The notes beneath the pieces are model-generated. The model was not told the DNA's origin, did not search any database, and worked only from the letters and a program-made list of their open reading frames with translations. A stretch of DNA of 64,000 nt from Arenibacter catalasegens. GTDB taxonomy: Bacteria; Bacteroidota; Bacteroidia; Flavobacteriales; Flavobacteriaceae. Of this stretch, positions 1 to 8,733 are shown in pieces. Each line of letters starts with the position of its first letter. Position 1 is the first letter of the stretch. The stretch covers positions 62,001-126,000 of the forward strand of contig NZ_PHQQ01000009.1 of NCBI RefSeq assembly GCF_002909235.1. Reading direction: 5' to 3'. Position numbers and translations under genes: made by a program.

Positions 1-334
1 ACATGACGTAAAGGCTATTGTATGCCCATAAAAGTCCATGTGCATTACCTATTTTTAAAGGAATGGAATCAACTTTAATTTTTTCTTTCGAACCAATTTC
101 GGGTACCTCTACATAATATAAAGCACCATATTGGTCAGATGTAATAAAGCGTCCCTTATCATCTTTGGTAATAGATACCCAAGATCCTTGGTCCATATCA
201 CTTGGACTATATAATTTTTCTACCACGAAACCATCTTTGACTAAAATGTTCGGGTCAGATTCAACTGGGGCCGGGGACTTACAGCCCAAAATCATAATAA
301 AACACACCAATAAGGATGTACTAATTCTACTCAT
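1..334 (-). CDS. Lipoprotein, beta-propeller dehydrogenase-like (N-terminal part only)
   Basis: The reading frame runs off the left edge of the window, so only about 111 N-terminal residues are visible. It starts at ATG 334 with a short hydrophobic signal and a lipobox ending ILGC, so the product is probably an exported lipoprotein. The following residues (KDGFVVEKLYSP, then ITKDDKGRFITSDQYGALY) resemble the first blade of the membrane-bound dehydrogenase / sorbosone-dehydrogenase-like propellers that are common in Bacteroidota and often carry a C-terminal haem domain. That family placement is an inference from this N-terminal stretch. The substrate cannot be told and the C-terminal domains are outside the window. 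Confidence 0.8.
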   Translation of the reverse strand, partial: MSRISTSLLVCFIMILGCKSPAPVESDPNILVKDGFVVEKLYSPSDMDQGSWVSITKDDKGRFITSDQYGALYYVEVPEIGSKEKIKVDSIPLKIGNAHGLLWAYNSLYVM

Positions 335-603
335 ACCTGAATTTATTTAAATGTTTAAGCAATTATTTTTCAAATCATTGATAGTTGGTTGGTTATCGAC
401 TGCGAAATGAACAATAATAACACTATCCTAAGCATCTAATATAGGTAAAAGTTTAAAACCTTTAATAACTGAAATCTATTTCTATAGTGTCATCGGTGTT
501 TTTACTGATTATACTGAAAATTGACACTAAATTTGGCTGTAATGTTAAATAAATATAAAAGCACTATTCGTTGAAACTGGTCGTTATTTGACGGAATGTC
601 TGC

Positions 604-978
604 TTAAAGACGGATGACTCCGCCTTTAAGCGAGTATAGGATTGCCAATACATCTTTCTTGTCTTCATCCCCAAAATTATTTTTATCCATAGCTTCCAAA
701 ATATCATCTACAGCAGCCAAAAATTCTTGTTCCGATATATTCATGCCTTTGTGGGTTGAAACCATATCCCTGCCTTTGTATTCTTGGGGTCCACCGGCAC
801 CGGCACAAAAAAAATGGACCGTATGTTGTTTAATGGCCATTAGGCGTTCTGGTTGATCTTTATAAGGTATAAATCTTGGACTTACATGTGGATTGACCAT
901 ATGGAGATTTACTACATCATCTACTAATTTGGTAATTCCTTTTAGTTCACCTAATCTGTTATAAAGTGTCCGTGTCAT
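604..978 (-). CDS. Truncated haemoglobin, group 1 (TrHbN-like)
   Basis: A 124-residue protein of the right length for a 2-on-2 truncated globin. The block FFCAGAGGPQEYKGRDM around residues 56-72 is the family hallmark, and H76 (in THKGMNI) is the expected proximal haem ligand. Such cytosolic haem proteins bind O2 or NO and are usually linked to NO detoxification or redox sensing; which role applies here is not shown. It stands alone: the upstream lipoprotein gene and the downstream-coordinate anti-sigma gene are separated from it by 269 and 361 bases, so it is probably a single-gene unit. The protein ends GGVIRL. Confidence 0.92.
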   Translation of the reverse strand: MTRTLYNRLGELKGITKLVDDVVNLHMVNPHVSPRFIPYKDQPERLMAIKQHTVHFFCAGAGGPQEYKGRDMVSTHKGMNISEQEFLAAVDDILEAMDKNNFGDEDKKDVLAILYSLKGGVIRL

Positions 979-1268
979 AATATTATTCTTTAGTGGTTTA
1001 TTTCCTTATCAAGATTAGGCTCTTTTTCGGAAAAGCAATGATGTAATTCATTCAAATAATTACATTTTTAATGCATTGGTAACTTATTTGGTCAATTTTA
1101 GCTTGCCAAAGCTGTTGTCCTTTTAGTAAAGAGGATACAATGTATTTTTATTGAATAAAATTTAAACAACAGGATGGGTATTGGAGGGCAATGCCTTAAA
1201 AATTATATAGTTAACAGCTATTTTATTAGTGGAACAATTGTAAGATTATGGCAACATTTTTTAAATAT
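979..1268. other. Intergenic region between the globin and the anti-sigma gene
   Basis: AT-rich non-coding DNA. It must hold the globin promoter (minus strand), but I see no exact TAnnTTTG element in it. No RNA gene or convincing short ORF was found. The remaining part of the gap up to the anti-sigma stop holds the terminator described separately. Confidence 0.5.
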
Positions 1269-1309
1269 AAAAAGGGTTTGCAGCAGAATATTCCGCTACA
1301 ACCCTTTTT
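1269..1309 (-). terminator. Intrinsic terminator after the sigma/anti-sigma pair
   Basis: Ten-base perfect arms, AAAAAGGGTT and AACCCTTTTT, flank a 21-base loop region. Read on the minus strand the A-run of the left arm becomes a U-tract. It lies 31 bases past the anti-sigma stop. Confidence 0.75.
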
Positions 1310-1339
1310 ATTTGTATTGTGGTTAACTTGCCTAATTTT

Positions 1340-2128
1340 TTAAGAAGTGGCCACCCCTAATGTATATAATTGTTCCAAATTGGGTGATGTACTACCACCA
1401 GCAGGTTCCAACGTTATACCAAATGCTTCCGACTCATTGGGATTGGCAAGGGCAAATACTTTATTGTCATCCTCAATAAAGTCCGCTAACAGTCCCATGC
1501 TGGTAGGCGTTAATGGATTCAGTTTTAAGGACCACACCTGGTAAACAAATCCATCCGGGGGATCAGGTAATCCTTGGGCATCTATAAATACTTTCTTTTC
1601 ATGCTTGTTCCAATAAGCTTTGGCGTATGAGGTAGGGGAGACCGTTTGTCCTCCCAAGGCTACTACCGTAATATTTTTATCGCGAATAGTGTTTAATAAA
1701 TCTTCTGTCTTTTCCAAGGAATTTTCAGAATCGGCAATCTGCTGTTCCATGGCACTATTTTCTTGTGAAACCACTTCTATATCCGACAAAAGCTGATTGT
1801 TCTGTTGGTACAGCCAAATTAACCCTCCCATAAATATCAAGGATACTGCCCAGCCCAAATAAGCAGTCCAACCAACGCTATTTCGGGTTTCCACAGTTGG
1901 GGAAGTACCTTCCTTGGCCATTCTATTGCGGATATCACCAAAACCCAATGTTCCGGGGGAAACTGTTTTGGTCAAAGTAAGGACAGATGTTTCAATGGCC
2001 TCTATTTCTTTTTTTATCTCTGGATATTTTTCCGCATTTAGATACACCTCCAAATTTTCTAAATGAGAAAGTGTTCCAGCAACGTAAAGTTCCAATATGC
2101 CTGATCCTATGTATTCCTTTGTATCCAT
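1340..2128 (-). CDS. Anti-sigma factor, RskA-type
   Basis: A 262-residue single-pass membrane protein. Residues 1-80 form the cytoplasmic sigma-binding part, about 87-107 a transmembrane helix (WAVSLIFMGGLIWLY), about 108-150 a probable coiled coil, and about 150-260 the extracytoplasmic RskA C-terminal domain (motifs VYQVWSLKLNP, FGITLEPAGGS, PNLEQLYTLG). Proteins of this family hold the partner ECF sigma factor at the membrane until an envelope signal leads to its release. The gene starts one base after the stop of the ECF sigma gene, so the two are surely co-transcribed and partners. No zinc-binding HxxxCxxC motif is present. Confidence 0.92.
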   Translation of the reverse strand: MDTKEYIGSGILELYVAGTLSHLENLEVYLNAEKYPEIKKEIEAIETSVLTLTKTVSPGTLGFGDIRNRMAKEGTSPTVETRNSVGWTAYLGWAVSLIFMGGLIWLYQQNNQLLSDIEVVSQENSAMEQQIADSENSLEKTEDLLNTIRDKNITVVALGGQTVSPTSYAKAYWNKHEKKVFIDAQGLPDPPDGFVYQVWSLKLNPLTPTSMGLLADFIEDDNKVFALANPNESEAFGITLEPAGGSTSPNLEQLYTLGVATS

Positions 2129-2129
2129 A

Positions 2130-2663
2130 TTATAATGCCATGTTGTTCCTAATTTGGGAAATGCAGCTTCTATTTCTAGTTTTTACGGTCCCCAATGGAA
2201 TATCCAATTCTTTTGATACTTCTTTTTGCGTAAAGCCCTTAAAGTAAAGTAGCTCTATTATCTCTACACACTTTTCCTTTAAATTTACTAATAGTTTTTT
2301 TAAACCGATGGTATCTTCCTGGCCAACTTCACTATCTTCCTTGCTTTCCAAAATACCTACGAAGTAATCTGCGGAAAGGTTCTTTTTACTGTTTTTATGC
2401 GACTTACTACGTATTTCATCGATAGCTGCATTCCTGGCAATATTTAATATCCATGTAAAGAATCTCCCCTTTGAGGCATTATAGCTCGCGGAATTGTTCC
2501 ATGCCTTCATAAAAACATCCTGACAAATTTCTTCAGCAATATCAGTATTCTGAACAATGGTGTTTATTACGCCACATATATTTTCAGAATACATAGTATA
2601 CAGCTTTTCAAAAGCGGCAGTATCCTTTTTTTGAAATTGTTCTACAATTACATCTAATTCCAT
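2130..2663 (-). CDS. ECF RNA polymerase sigma factor (SigK-like), partner of the RskA anti-sigma
   Basis: A 177-residue sigma-70 family protein. Region 2 is visible around residues 20-85 (EEICQDVFMKAW, then FFTWILNIARNAAIDEIR). Region 4 is visible around residues 125-175, with a helix-turn-helix GFTQKEVSKELDIPLGTVKTR. It redirects RNA polymerase to a regulon, probably envelope or redox related; the target genes cannot be read from the sequence. The anti-sigma gene follows after one base. A terminator for the superoxide dismutase gene ends only about 20 bases upstream of this start, so either its promoter overlaps that terminator or expression depends on read-through. Confidence 0.93.
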   Translation of the reverse strand: MELDVIVEQFQKKDTAAFEKLYTMYSENICGVINTIVQNTDIAEEICQDVFMKAWNNSASYNASKGRFFTWILNIARNAAIDEIRSKSHKNSKKNLSADYFVGILESKEDSEVGQEDTIGLKKLLVNLKEKCVEIIELLYFKGFTQKEVSKELDIPLGTVKTRNRSCISQIRNNMAL

Positions 2664-2681
2664 TCAAGAAATTTTTTAAAG

Positions 2682-2709
2682 ATAAAAAAAGCTACTTTAT
2701 AAGCAGCTT
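2682..2709 (-). terminator. Intrinsic terminator after the Cu/Zn superoxide dismutase gene
   Basis: On the minus strand AAGCTGCTT and AAGTAGCTT pair as a 9-base stem (one G-U) with a 3-base loop, followed by a run of seven T. It sits between the superoxide dismutase stop (2730) and the sigma factor start (2663). Confidence 0.75.
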
Positions 2710-2729
2710 CATGATTTTGTTAATAGTTA

Positions 2730-3317
2730 TTATTCAATAATTCCTGCGCAACTTATTCTTCCTCCAGCATCTCCAGTGGGTTGGGTAATAAAATCATCGA
2801 CCCCTTGATGTACGATTACTCCCTTCCCCAAAAGGTTTTTGGCCTCATCATCACATCCCAAACACCATTCATTGGTAGAAAATTCCACCGTGGCATTGCC
2901 ATCGGTATCTGCAGTAAAATTACCAATATCCCCTTTATGATAGCCATCCTCAGAACCCCATTTGCCATGAGGGGCAAAGGTAGGATTCCAATGTCCTCCA
3001 GTAGATTTCCCATCGGCAGAAGAACAGTCGGCCTTTTCATGAATATGGATTGCATGTTCACCAGGTGTTAATCCAGACAGTTTTGTTTTCATGCTCACCG
3101 TTCCGTTTTCTTCAGTAAAACTAACTTCTCCTTTCACATTACTGTCGCTTTTTGGCTCCAATGCGAATGTAAGTGTCTTTACATTTATTTTTCCCTTAAT
3201 TTTCGTAGCTACAGATTTAACCTCTTCTATACCCTCCTTTGAATCTTTTTTCACTTCTTTACAGCTATAAGCAGTAATAAATAGAACTGCCAAGAACAAT
3301 GCATTTATATATTTCAT
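2730..3317 (-). CDS. sodC: Cu/Zn superoxide dismutase, lipoprotein form
   Basis: The product is a 195-residue exported enzyme converting superoxide to O2 and H2O2. I chose ATG 3317 over the in-frame ATG at 3353 because it places a proper signal peptide directly at the N-terminus, with a lipobox ending at C19 (TAYSC). The metal-binding region is complete: HIHEKADC, GGHWNP, APHG and GVIVHQG carry the expected copper and zinc histidines, and the paired cysteines of the family (ADC ... RISCAG) are present. It acts outside the inner membrane. A terminator directly follows, separating it from the sigma gene; the next gene upstream encodes a YceI lipoprotein. Confidence 0.93.
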   Translation of the reverse strand: MKYINALFLAVLFITAYSCKEVKKDSKEGIEEVKSVATKIKGKINVKTLTFALEPKSDSNVKGEVSFTEENGTVSMKTKLSGLTPGEHAIHIHEKADCSSADGKSTGGHWNPTFAPHGKWGSEDGYHKGDIGNFTADTDGNATVEFSTNEWCLGCDDEAKNLLGKGVIVHQGVDDFITQPTGDAGGRISCAGIIE

Positions 3318-3437
3318 TTTTAAGTTATTTTTTGTTATGAATAAAATTACCAATTAATAAAGGAGATATCAAGCTACCGCATGATATGTGTTATTATTGA
3401 ACTGATTAGAGTTAAAAATACAATTTGCTTAAACTGA

Positions 3438-3474
3438 AAATCCCCGTTTTTGATTATTTCAAAAACGGGGATTT
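3438..3474 (-). terminator. Strong hairpin terminator after the YceI gene
   Basis: A perfect 16-base inverted repeat (arms 3438-3453 and 3459-3474) around a 5-base loop, with core CCCCGTTTTTGA. On the minus strand it ends in a short T-run. It lies about 100 bases past the YceI stop. Confidence 0.8.
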
Positions 3475-3575
3475 ACTATTAAACTATGTTTCACAATTCT
3501 ACTGAACGGGCATTGTCAATTGGTCCTACCAGCTCATTTGGAATTATTCTTATGAAACATTATGCGCTACAAGTC

Positions 3576-4217
3576 TTACTTTTCTTGCAAAAGAACATCA
3601 GCATGTACGGCAACTTCACTCCATGTTTTACTTACACCATCTTTTCCGGTGTGCAATACTTCGCAAGCTTTGTTTATGGAGGTTACCGCATTTAAGGCGT
3701 CCCAATTCTCCAAATTCATTACTCCGCTAAATGAATACCTGTTATCCCCTGATATTGTATGGTCTAAAGGAATATTTGCCGTTTTTCCATTTAAAGTAAC
3801 GTCTATAGAGCATTTATCCGCTCCTGAAACTTTAAATTCCCCAGAAATAAGTTCTGTATTCTCCATAACACCAAAGAAGAACTCCAAAATTTTTGGGTCT
3901 CTTGTACCGGTGGCATCATTGGTAAACAAGCTACTTACAGGAATACTAAATGTAGTTCCGTTTAGGGCTTGCAGTGCAGTAATACCCTCATTGGTTTCTT
4001 TAATATTGATTTTGGTAAACTTGCCACCAACAGGTAATTTTTCGGTGGTCTTATAGGCCGTGAAACTAACTTTGGTAGAATCTTTTACCAAACTAAATTT
4101 TTGGGAAGATGTGGCCTCCAATTCTACGGCCTGTTCATCTTGTCCCTTTTTAGCATCCTTACAGCTTATTCCAGTAATTAGAAGCAAGCTTAAGCATGCA
4201 AAAGCAATTTTTTTCAT
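3576..4217 (-). CDS. YceI-family lipoprotein
   Basis: 213 residues. The N-terminus is a lipoprotein signal (cleavage before C19, TGISC) followed by a charged linker. From about residue 40 it shows the YceI lipocalin-like pattern: FSLVKDSTKVSFTAYKT, the conserved stretch on small deviations (FFFGVMENTELISGEFKV), and a closing TWSEVAVHADVLL. YceI proteins bind isoprenoid-like lipids in a hydrophobic pocket; the ligand here is unknown. It is a single-gene unit with its own terminator and sits next to the exported superoxide dismutase, which may suggest an envelope-stress theme, though no shared promoter is seen. Confidence 0.88.
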   Translation of the reverse strand: MKKIAFACLSLLLITGISCKDAKKGQDEQAVELEATSSQKFSLVKDSTKVSFTAYKTTEKLPVGGKFTKINIKETNEGITALQALNGTTFSIPVSSLFTNDATGTRDPKILEFFFGVMENTELISGEFKVSGADKCSIDVTLNGKTANIPLDHTISGDNRYSFSGVMNLENWDALNAVTSINKACEVLHTGKDGVSKTWSEVAVHADVLLQEK

Positions 4218-4341
4218 GTTGTTTTATTTGAAATATTAGCTATAAAGTTAAGCATAAATAATATCGTTGAACAATTCTTTAAAATGATTTAATAATATTT
4301 TAATTGAGCAACTTGATATAAGGTTGAAGGCGGAAATAGTT

Positions 4342-5559
4342 CTATTTATTTATCAATGTGGTGATCACCCTTGTTTCACTGTGCAAAGTTCTGTGGACGG
4401 GGCATTTATCGGCGATTTCCAAGATTTTGGAAATTTGTTTCTCGTCTAGGTCCCCAGTCAGTTTTATGGCTCTATTAAACGTGTCTATTTTTGCCTCACT
4501 CGATTCACAGTTCCCGCAATCGGCTGCGTGTATTTTCTGATAGGACGTATGCACTTCTACGTTTACCAAAGGCCATTTTTTTCTTTTGGTGTACATCTGA
4601 ATGGTCATCACAGTGCAGGCCGATAGTCCTGCCGAGACCAATTCATAGGGAGAGGGTCCAAAATTGTTCCCGCCATAGGAAACAGGCTCATCAGCAATCA
4701 TATAATGGCTACCAACTTTCATTTGGGTGGTAAATCCGTCTTCCTTGTCTAAACTGGCTATGACCTCTTGTTCAGTTTCAAGGGCTATAGGACCAGGCAT
4801 ATCCAAATACCTTTTGGACCAACCTCCTATAATTTCACCAGCATAGGAAGCGTCTATAGGGTCGTTCAGTAAATGATCTGCCCCATCTAGGGAAACAAAG
4901 CTTTTGGGATGGTGTGCCGCTATGTAAATTTCCTCGGCATTTTTAATTTCGACAATAGTATCTTGTGGTGAGTGTAAGATTAAAATTGACTTATCGATAT
5001 TTCTTAGGGTTTCTTGAAAGCTGTGTGATTTTAGATCTTCCAAAAACTGTTGTTTTATAGTAAAATTTCTGCCTCCAATATTTACTTCAGCAACACCTTT
5101 ATTGTTGATAGCATCAATATCATTTTTAAAAATATGTTTAACATGTAACGGACTGGATGGAGCACCAATAGTAGCAATAGCCCTAATGGAGGATATTTTT
5201 TTCGAAGCTAGAATGGCCGCAGCTCCCCCTAAAGAGTGACCAATAATCAATGTAGGGGAAGTGTAGTTTTCTTTTAGGTAGTTGGCGGCTTCCAATAAAT
5301 CTTCAACGTTTCCTGAAAAATTGGAATCGGAAAACTCACCTTCACTTTCCCCAAGACCGGTAAAATCGAATCGCAAAACGCCAAAGCCCAGATCAGTAAG
5401 GGCTTTACTTATATTTTTAACAGCCTTAAAGTTTTTATTGCAGGTAAAACAATGGGCAAATAGCACAAAATTATGTGGAAGTTGGTTGACCGGGAAAGCC
5501 AAACGTCCTACCAAAGTTTCACCATTGGCATTCTTAAAAGTTACTTTTTGCAGATTCAT
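4342..5559 (-). CDS. Fused alpha/beta hydrolase - OsmC family protein
   Basis: 405 residues with two domains. Residues 1-250 are an alpha/beta hydrolase with nucleophile elbow GHSLGG and late Asp/His motifs (SPQDTIV, GADHLL). Residues about 270-405 are an OsmC/Ohr-type domain: one conserved cysteine lies in SAGLSACTVMTIQMY and the other near the end in ADKCPVHRTL. OsmC domains reduce organic hydroperoxides through these two cysteines; the hydrolase part probably acts on an ester or lipid-derived substrate. This fusion is known in many bacteria. The gene starts 4 bases after the DUF2490 gene stop, so the two form an operon. Confidence 0.93.
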   Translation of the reverse strand: MNLQKVTFKNANGETLVGRLAFPVNQLPHNFVLFAHCFTCNKNFKAVKNISKALTDLGFGVLRFDFTGLGESEGEFSDSNFSGNVEDLLEAANYLKENYTSPTLIIGHSLGGAAAILASKKISSIRAIATIGAPSSPLHVKHIFKNDIDAINNKGVAEVNIGGRNFTIKQQFLEDLKSHSFQETLRNIDKSILILHSPQDTIVEIKNAEEIYIAAHHPKSFVSLDGADHLLNDPIDASYAGEIIGGWSKRYLDMPGPIALETEQEVIASLDKEDGFTTQMKVGSHYMIADEPVSYGGNNFGPSPYELVSAGLSACTVMTIQMYTKRKKWPLVNVEVHTSYQKIHAADCGNCESSEAKIDTFNRAIKLTGDLDEKQISKILEIADKCPVHRTLHSETRVITTLINK

Positions 5560-5563
5560 AGCA

Positions 5564-6247
5564 CTATTTTTTTTTCAGGATACTTCTTAAGTCGGGATTA
5601 TAGGTAATACCTATCTGAAGTCGCTCATAATTTAAGGAAGAAAATTGATTTTTTAAGTACCCTAGTTGTAGGCTCATATTATCGGTCACGTTAATTCCAA
5701 GAGCAGCGTAAAGGCGATTTTGATTAAAAAAATCATCTTGCAAGTTGACCATAATCTCGTCATAAAAATTAAGGAAAAAGGTATTGGTTAAGGGAAGGGT
5801 GAGCTGCAAACGATACCGTATCCTATGCTGAACATCATTGAGGATACCATAATCCAAAAAACGTTGTTCCAAGATATATCTGTGTTCCAAATTAAATTCC
5901 CATACTTTGTTTTTTAAGAAAAATCGTTCAAAAATGCGATGCTCATAAAGGTGCGTTTCATTGGAAAACTCCATAAAAGAAGCATCTGTGGTAATATAGC
6001 CATACCCAAAAGTGGCAATTGTGTTTGAGTCTATATGGTAGTTTAATCCGGTACGTAAAAGTAATTGGTTAAAATTTTTGGCTTGTTCATAATAACGTAA
6101 TTGTGCTTCCGTATGAATACTTAATTTGTTGGTAATCCTATTGGTACCGAAGTACATGTGCCAAGACCCCAACTTGTTTTCACCATTTTCCTGGGCCAGT
6201 ACTGTAAACGTTGAGATAAGGATAAGTAAGCCTAAAATTTTCTTCAT
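5564..6247 (-). CDS. DUF2490 outer-membrane beta-barrel protein
   Basis: 227 residues with a cleavable signal (MKKILGLLILISTFTVLAQ). The rest is built of alternating hydrophobic/polar strands rich in aromatic residues (LGSWHMYFGTNRI, TEAQLRYYEQ, LEHRYILEQRF, RYRLQLTLPL), ending in a strand with ITYNPDLR, as in the DUF2490 family. This looks like a small outer-membrane barrel of unknown function. It is the first gene of a pair with the hydrolase-OsmC fusion 4 bases downstream. Confidence 0.87.
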   Translation of the reverse strand: MKKILGLLILISTFTVLAQENGENKLGSWHMYFGTNRITNKLSIHTEAQLRYYEQAKNFNQLLLRTGLNYHIDSNTIATFGYGYITTDASFMEFSNETHLYEHRIFERFFLKNKVWEFNLEHRYILEQRFLDYGILNDVQHRIRYRLQLTLPLTNTFFLNFYDEIMVNLQDDFFNQNRLYAALGINVTDNMSLQLGYLKNQFSSLNYERLQIGITYNPDLRSILKKK

Positions 6248-6463
6248 AGTGTAAACTAGTTTCTTGTTATTGTATTTAAGGTATTAATGTAGTTTTAATG
6301 ATCTGCTGTCTAAAAATGCATATTCTACCAAAATCCCCCATCTTTTAGGGTTTCTAGTAAAATTTTATCGAATTTAATATTGATTTCGGGTTAATTCAAG
6401 GTTTCAAAATAGCATTAGAATTCTTCCTTGTTTGCTTAAGGATTATTTTTTGAATGACCAATA

Positions 6464-7840
6464 TTAGTTATTTTTTGAATTATTGGCAATTTCCTTCAAC
6501 TTTTCGTCAATGGATTCTTTGGACAACCATTTTCCACGGACCATAACACCTATAATTTCTTTTAAGGCGGAAATATCTTTCAAGGGATTGGAATGTAATA
6601 AAACCAGATCTGCGTCCAATCCTTCTTTTATGGTACCGAAAGTATCTTCCATTCCAAAAAACACAGCCGGGTTCACTGTTCCTGACTGTAAGATTTCCAA
6701 TGGGGTAAGTCCGGCTTGGATCATCCCTTCGGCTTCATGGTGAATTGAGAATCCAGGAACGTTGAACAGTTGGGGGGCATCCGAACCCAATAGTAGACCA
6801 TGTCCATTATGCTGTAATTTATAAATCAACTGCCTTCTTATGGAGGTAAACTCATTCCATTGCTCCTCATTAAAACCGGTATCCGCGCCGGTGGACTCAT
6901 CTTTCCTTCTTTTCCATTCTTCCAAGGTGGAAACGGGCATATATTTCATTTCAGGTTGCTCCAACAATTTATCGGAACTTATAGGGGCAAACCATCTTTC
7001 AAATAAACTTTGTGTGGGAACTACCCACACCTTTTTTTCCTTTGCCAGCGCCACCAATTCATCTATCTTGGAAGTATCGGCAATAGGGGTAAAGGCAAAG
7101 CCGAAAAATCCATTTGCTGAAGGGTCAACACCTTCCGATTCCGGTACAAGTCCTTCCAAAAATCCATCTACATGGTCTATGGAGGCGTATTTACTGTCCA
7201 AAGCGTGACGTATGCCTACCATTACCGGAACGTGCCCTGAAAAGGGAATGTTGAGTTCATCGGCGGTTTCTGCCATCTGATCAAATACTTCCAATTGCAT
7301 CCCGGGATGAATTTTCAAAAAGTCGTATCCAGCATCTTTATACGCCGTAACTTTCTGTATTGCCCCCTCTTTGGTGGCAACGGAATTTCCATTAAAAGAG
7401 GGACTTGAAGTAAAAATACGGGGACTCAAAATATCGCCATTCCTAGCTTGCTCCTTTAATTCTAGATGGGTAGGGTGACCCAACATACCCCGAATAGTGG
7501 TTATGCCATTGGATAGGTATAAAAACAAGGTTTCCTTAATGCGCTCATCACTAGTAGGAGGTTGTGGAATATGCGCATGCATTTCCGCAAGTCCAGGGAT
7601 TAGAAATTGATCTTTACCTTGTATTATAGTAAGGTAATCATCTACCTTTTCGATCGATTCCACTATTTTTTTGATCTTCCCCGAATCAATCACCACCTGC
7701 TGATTTTTCAGAATATTTCCGTTTCCAACATCAACAATATTGACGTTGGTTATCAATATGGCGGTAGGACTAACTTCCTTCTTGGTTGGGGAACAAGCAA
7801 GAAAGGCAATAAAACAAATGAGTAAACTAATTTTTTTCAT
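6464..7840 (-). CDS. Amidohydrolase-family lipoprotein (imidazolonepropionase-like)
   Basis: 458 residues with a lipoprotein signal (lipobox LAC at C16). The metal site of the amidohydrolase superfamily is intact: H88-A-H90 in GLAEMHAHIP, a likely bridging region FLKIHPG, a further His in SGHVPVM, another in SIDHVDG, and Asp in LLGSDAPQLF. The C-terminal small domain (GTIKEGLDADLVLL) is typical of exported prolidase- or imidazolonepropionase-like enzymes. It probably hydrolyses a cyclic amide or dipeptide in the periplasm; the substrate is not known. It is flanked by gaps of 115-216 bases and appears to be monocistronic. Confidence 0.9.
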   Translation of the reverse strand: MKKISLLICFIAFLACSPTKKEVSPTAILITNVNIVDVGNGNILKNQQVVIDSGKIKKIVESIEKVDDYLTIIQGKDQFLIPGLAEMHAHIPQPPTSDERIKETLFLYLSNGITTIRGMLGHPTHLELKEQARNGDILSPRIFTSSPSFNGNSVATKEGAIQKVTAYKDAGYDFLKIHPGMQLEVFDQMAETADELNIPFSGHVPVMVGIRHALDSKYASIDHVDGFLEGLVPESEGVDPSANGFFGFAFTPIADTSKIDELVALAKEKKVWVVPTQSLFERWFAPISSDKLLEQPEMKYMPVSTLEEWKRRKDESTGADTGFNEEQWNEFTSIRRQLIYKLQHNGHGLLLGSDAPQLFNVPGFSIHHEAEGMIQAGLTPLEILQSGTVNPAVFFGMEDTFGTIKEGLDADLVLLHSNPLKDISALKEIIGVMVRGKWLSKESIDEKLKEIANNSKNN

Positions 7841-7955
7841 TTTGATATAGGTTTTAAGTTAGTGCCATTGCTTTTATGACCAAAATAAGGATATTCCAAA
7901 AAAAAATTATTGTAAACTAAATTGTGTTTTAGATCTTACTAAAAAAATGGGGAGT

Positions 7956-8690
7956 TTATCTATTCCTAACGTAGATCAATTTAAACCTTCCCTTCACATT
8001 TTCACGTTGGTCTATTTCAAAGTTTTTAATGGATTTTATTAAGGGAGTCAATTTTTGAAAACCATAGTTTCTAGAATCAAAATTAGGTTGCTTCTTTTGA
8101 AGTAGACTTCCTACATCACCCAAGAATGCCCAGCCATCGTCATCGGCAAGGTCGGAAATAGTAGAAGCAATGAGTTTAATTTCCTTTTGGGTAATTTTGT
8201 CCACATTGTCCTTCTTTTCCCGCTTGCTATCCGTTGTTTCCGAAGCATTTTCCAATGTTTGATTTTTAAGGATCTCTATATAGATAAACTTGTCACAGGC
8301 TACAATAAAGGGGTTGGGAGTCTTCTTTTCTCCAATACCAATTACATTCATGCCAGCTTCCCTTAACCTTGTAGCCAAACGTGTAAAATCACTATCACTT
8401 GAGACAATGCAAAATCCACCAACCTTATTGGAATACAGGATATCCATAGCATCAATGATCATAGCCGAGTCAGTGGCATTTTTTCCGGTTGTGTACGCAT
8501 ATTGTTGAATAGGAGTTATGGCGTTTTCCAATAACAAGTTCTTCCATTTGGACAATTTGGGATTGGTCCAGTCGCCATATATTCTTTTTATTGTAGGGTT
8601 GCCATATTTCGCAATTTCCTCCATCATCTCCTTAACATAAGCAGAAGGGATATTGTCTCCGTCTATTAATACTGCTAGATTTATTTCCAT
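7956..8690 (-). CDS. NYN-domain protein with C-terminal LOTUS/OST-HTH domain
   Basis: 244 residues. Residues 1-145 are a PIN-like NYN (LabA/DUF88) domain with its acidic site: D10 and D12 in VLIDGDNI, Asp in KNATDSAMIIDAMD, and Asp pairs in VSSDSDFTRL. After a charged linker (about 150-170), residues 170-244 fit the OST-HTH/LOTUS winged helix (IASTISDLADDDGWAFLGDVGSLLQKKQPNFDSRNYG). In eukaryotes LOTUS domains bind RNA or RNA helicases, and NYN domains are nucleases, so RNA processing is the likely role; this is inference. No operon partner is evident. Confidence 0.9.
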   Translation of the reverse strand: MEINLAVLIDGDNIPSAYVKEMMEEIAKYGNPTIKRIYGDWTNPKLSKWKNLLLENAITPIQQYAYTTGKNATDSAMIIDAMDILYSNKVGGFCIVSSDSDFTRLATRLREAGMNVIGIGEKKTPNPFIVACDKFIYIEILKNQTLENASETTDSKREKKDNVDKITQKEIKLIASTISDLADDDGWAFLGDVGSLLQKKQPNFDSRNYGFQKLTPLIKSIKNFEIDQRENVKGRFKLIYVRNR

Positions 8691-8733
8691 TATAAGTGAT
8701 TTATTGTATTAAGATTTTTACTAAGCTAACCAT

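Noticed and set aside
528-535. TAAATTTG box on the plus strand
   Set aside because: Matches the -7 consensus but no plus-strand gene follows; the next plus-strand gene is about 16 kb away.
603-630. Hairpin overlapping the end of the globin gene (CTTAAAG ... CTTTAAG with an inner CGG/CCG)
   Set aside because: No U-tract follows on the minus strand and one pair is mismatched, so it is not a convincing terminator; part of it is simply coding sequence.
3562-4056. Long plus-strand open frame antisense to the YceI gene (164 codons)
   Set aside because: It lies wholly opposite a clear gene with recognisable motifs, and its product has no family features.
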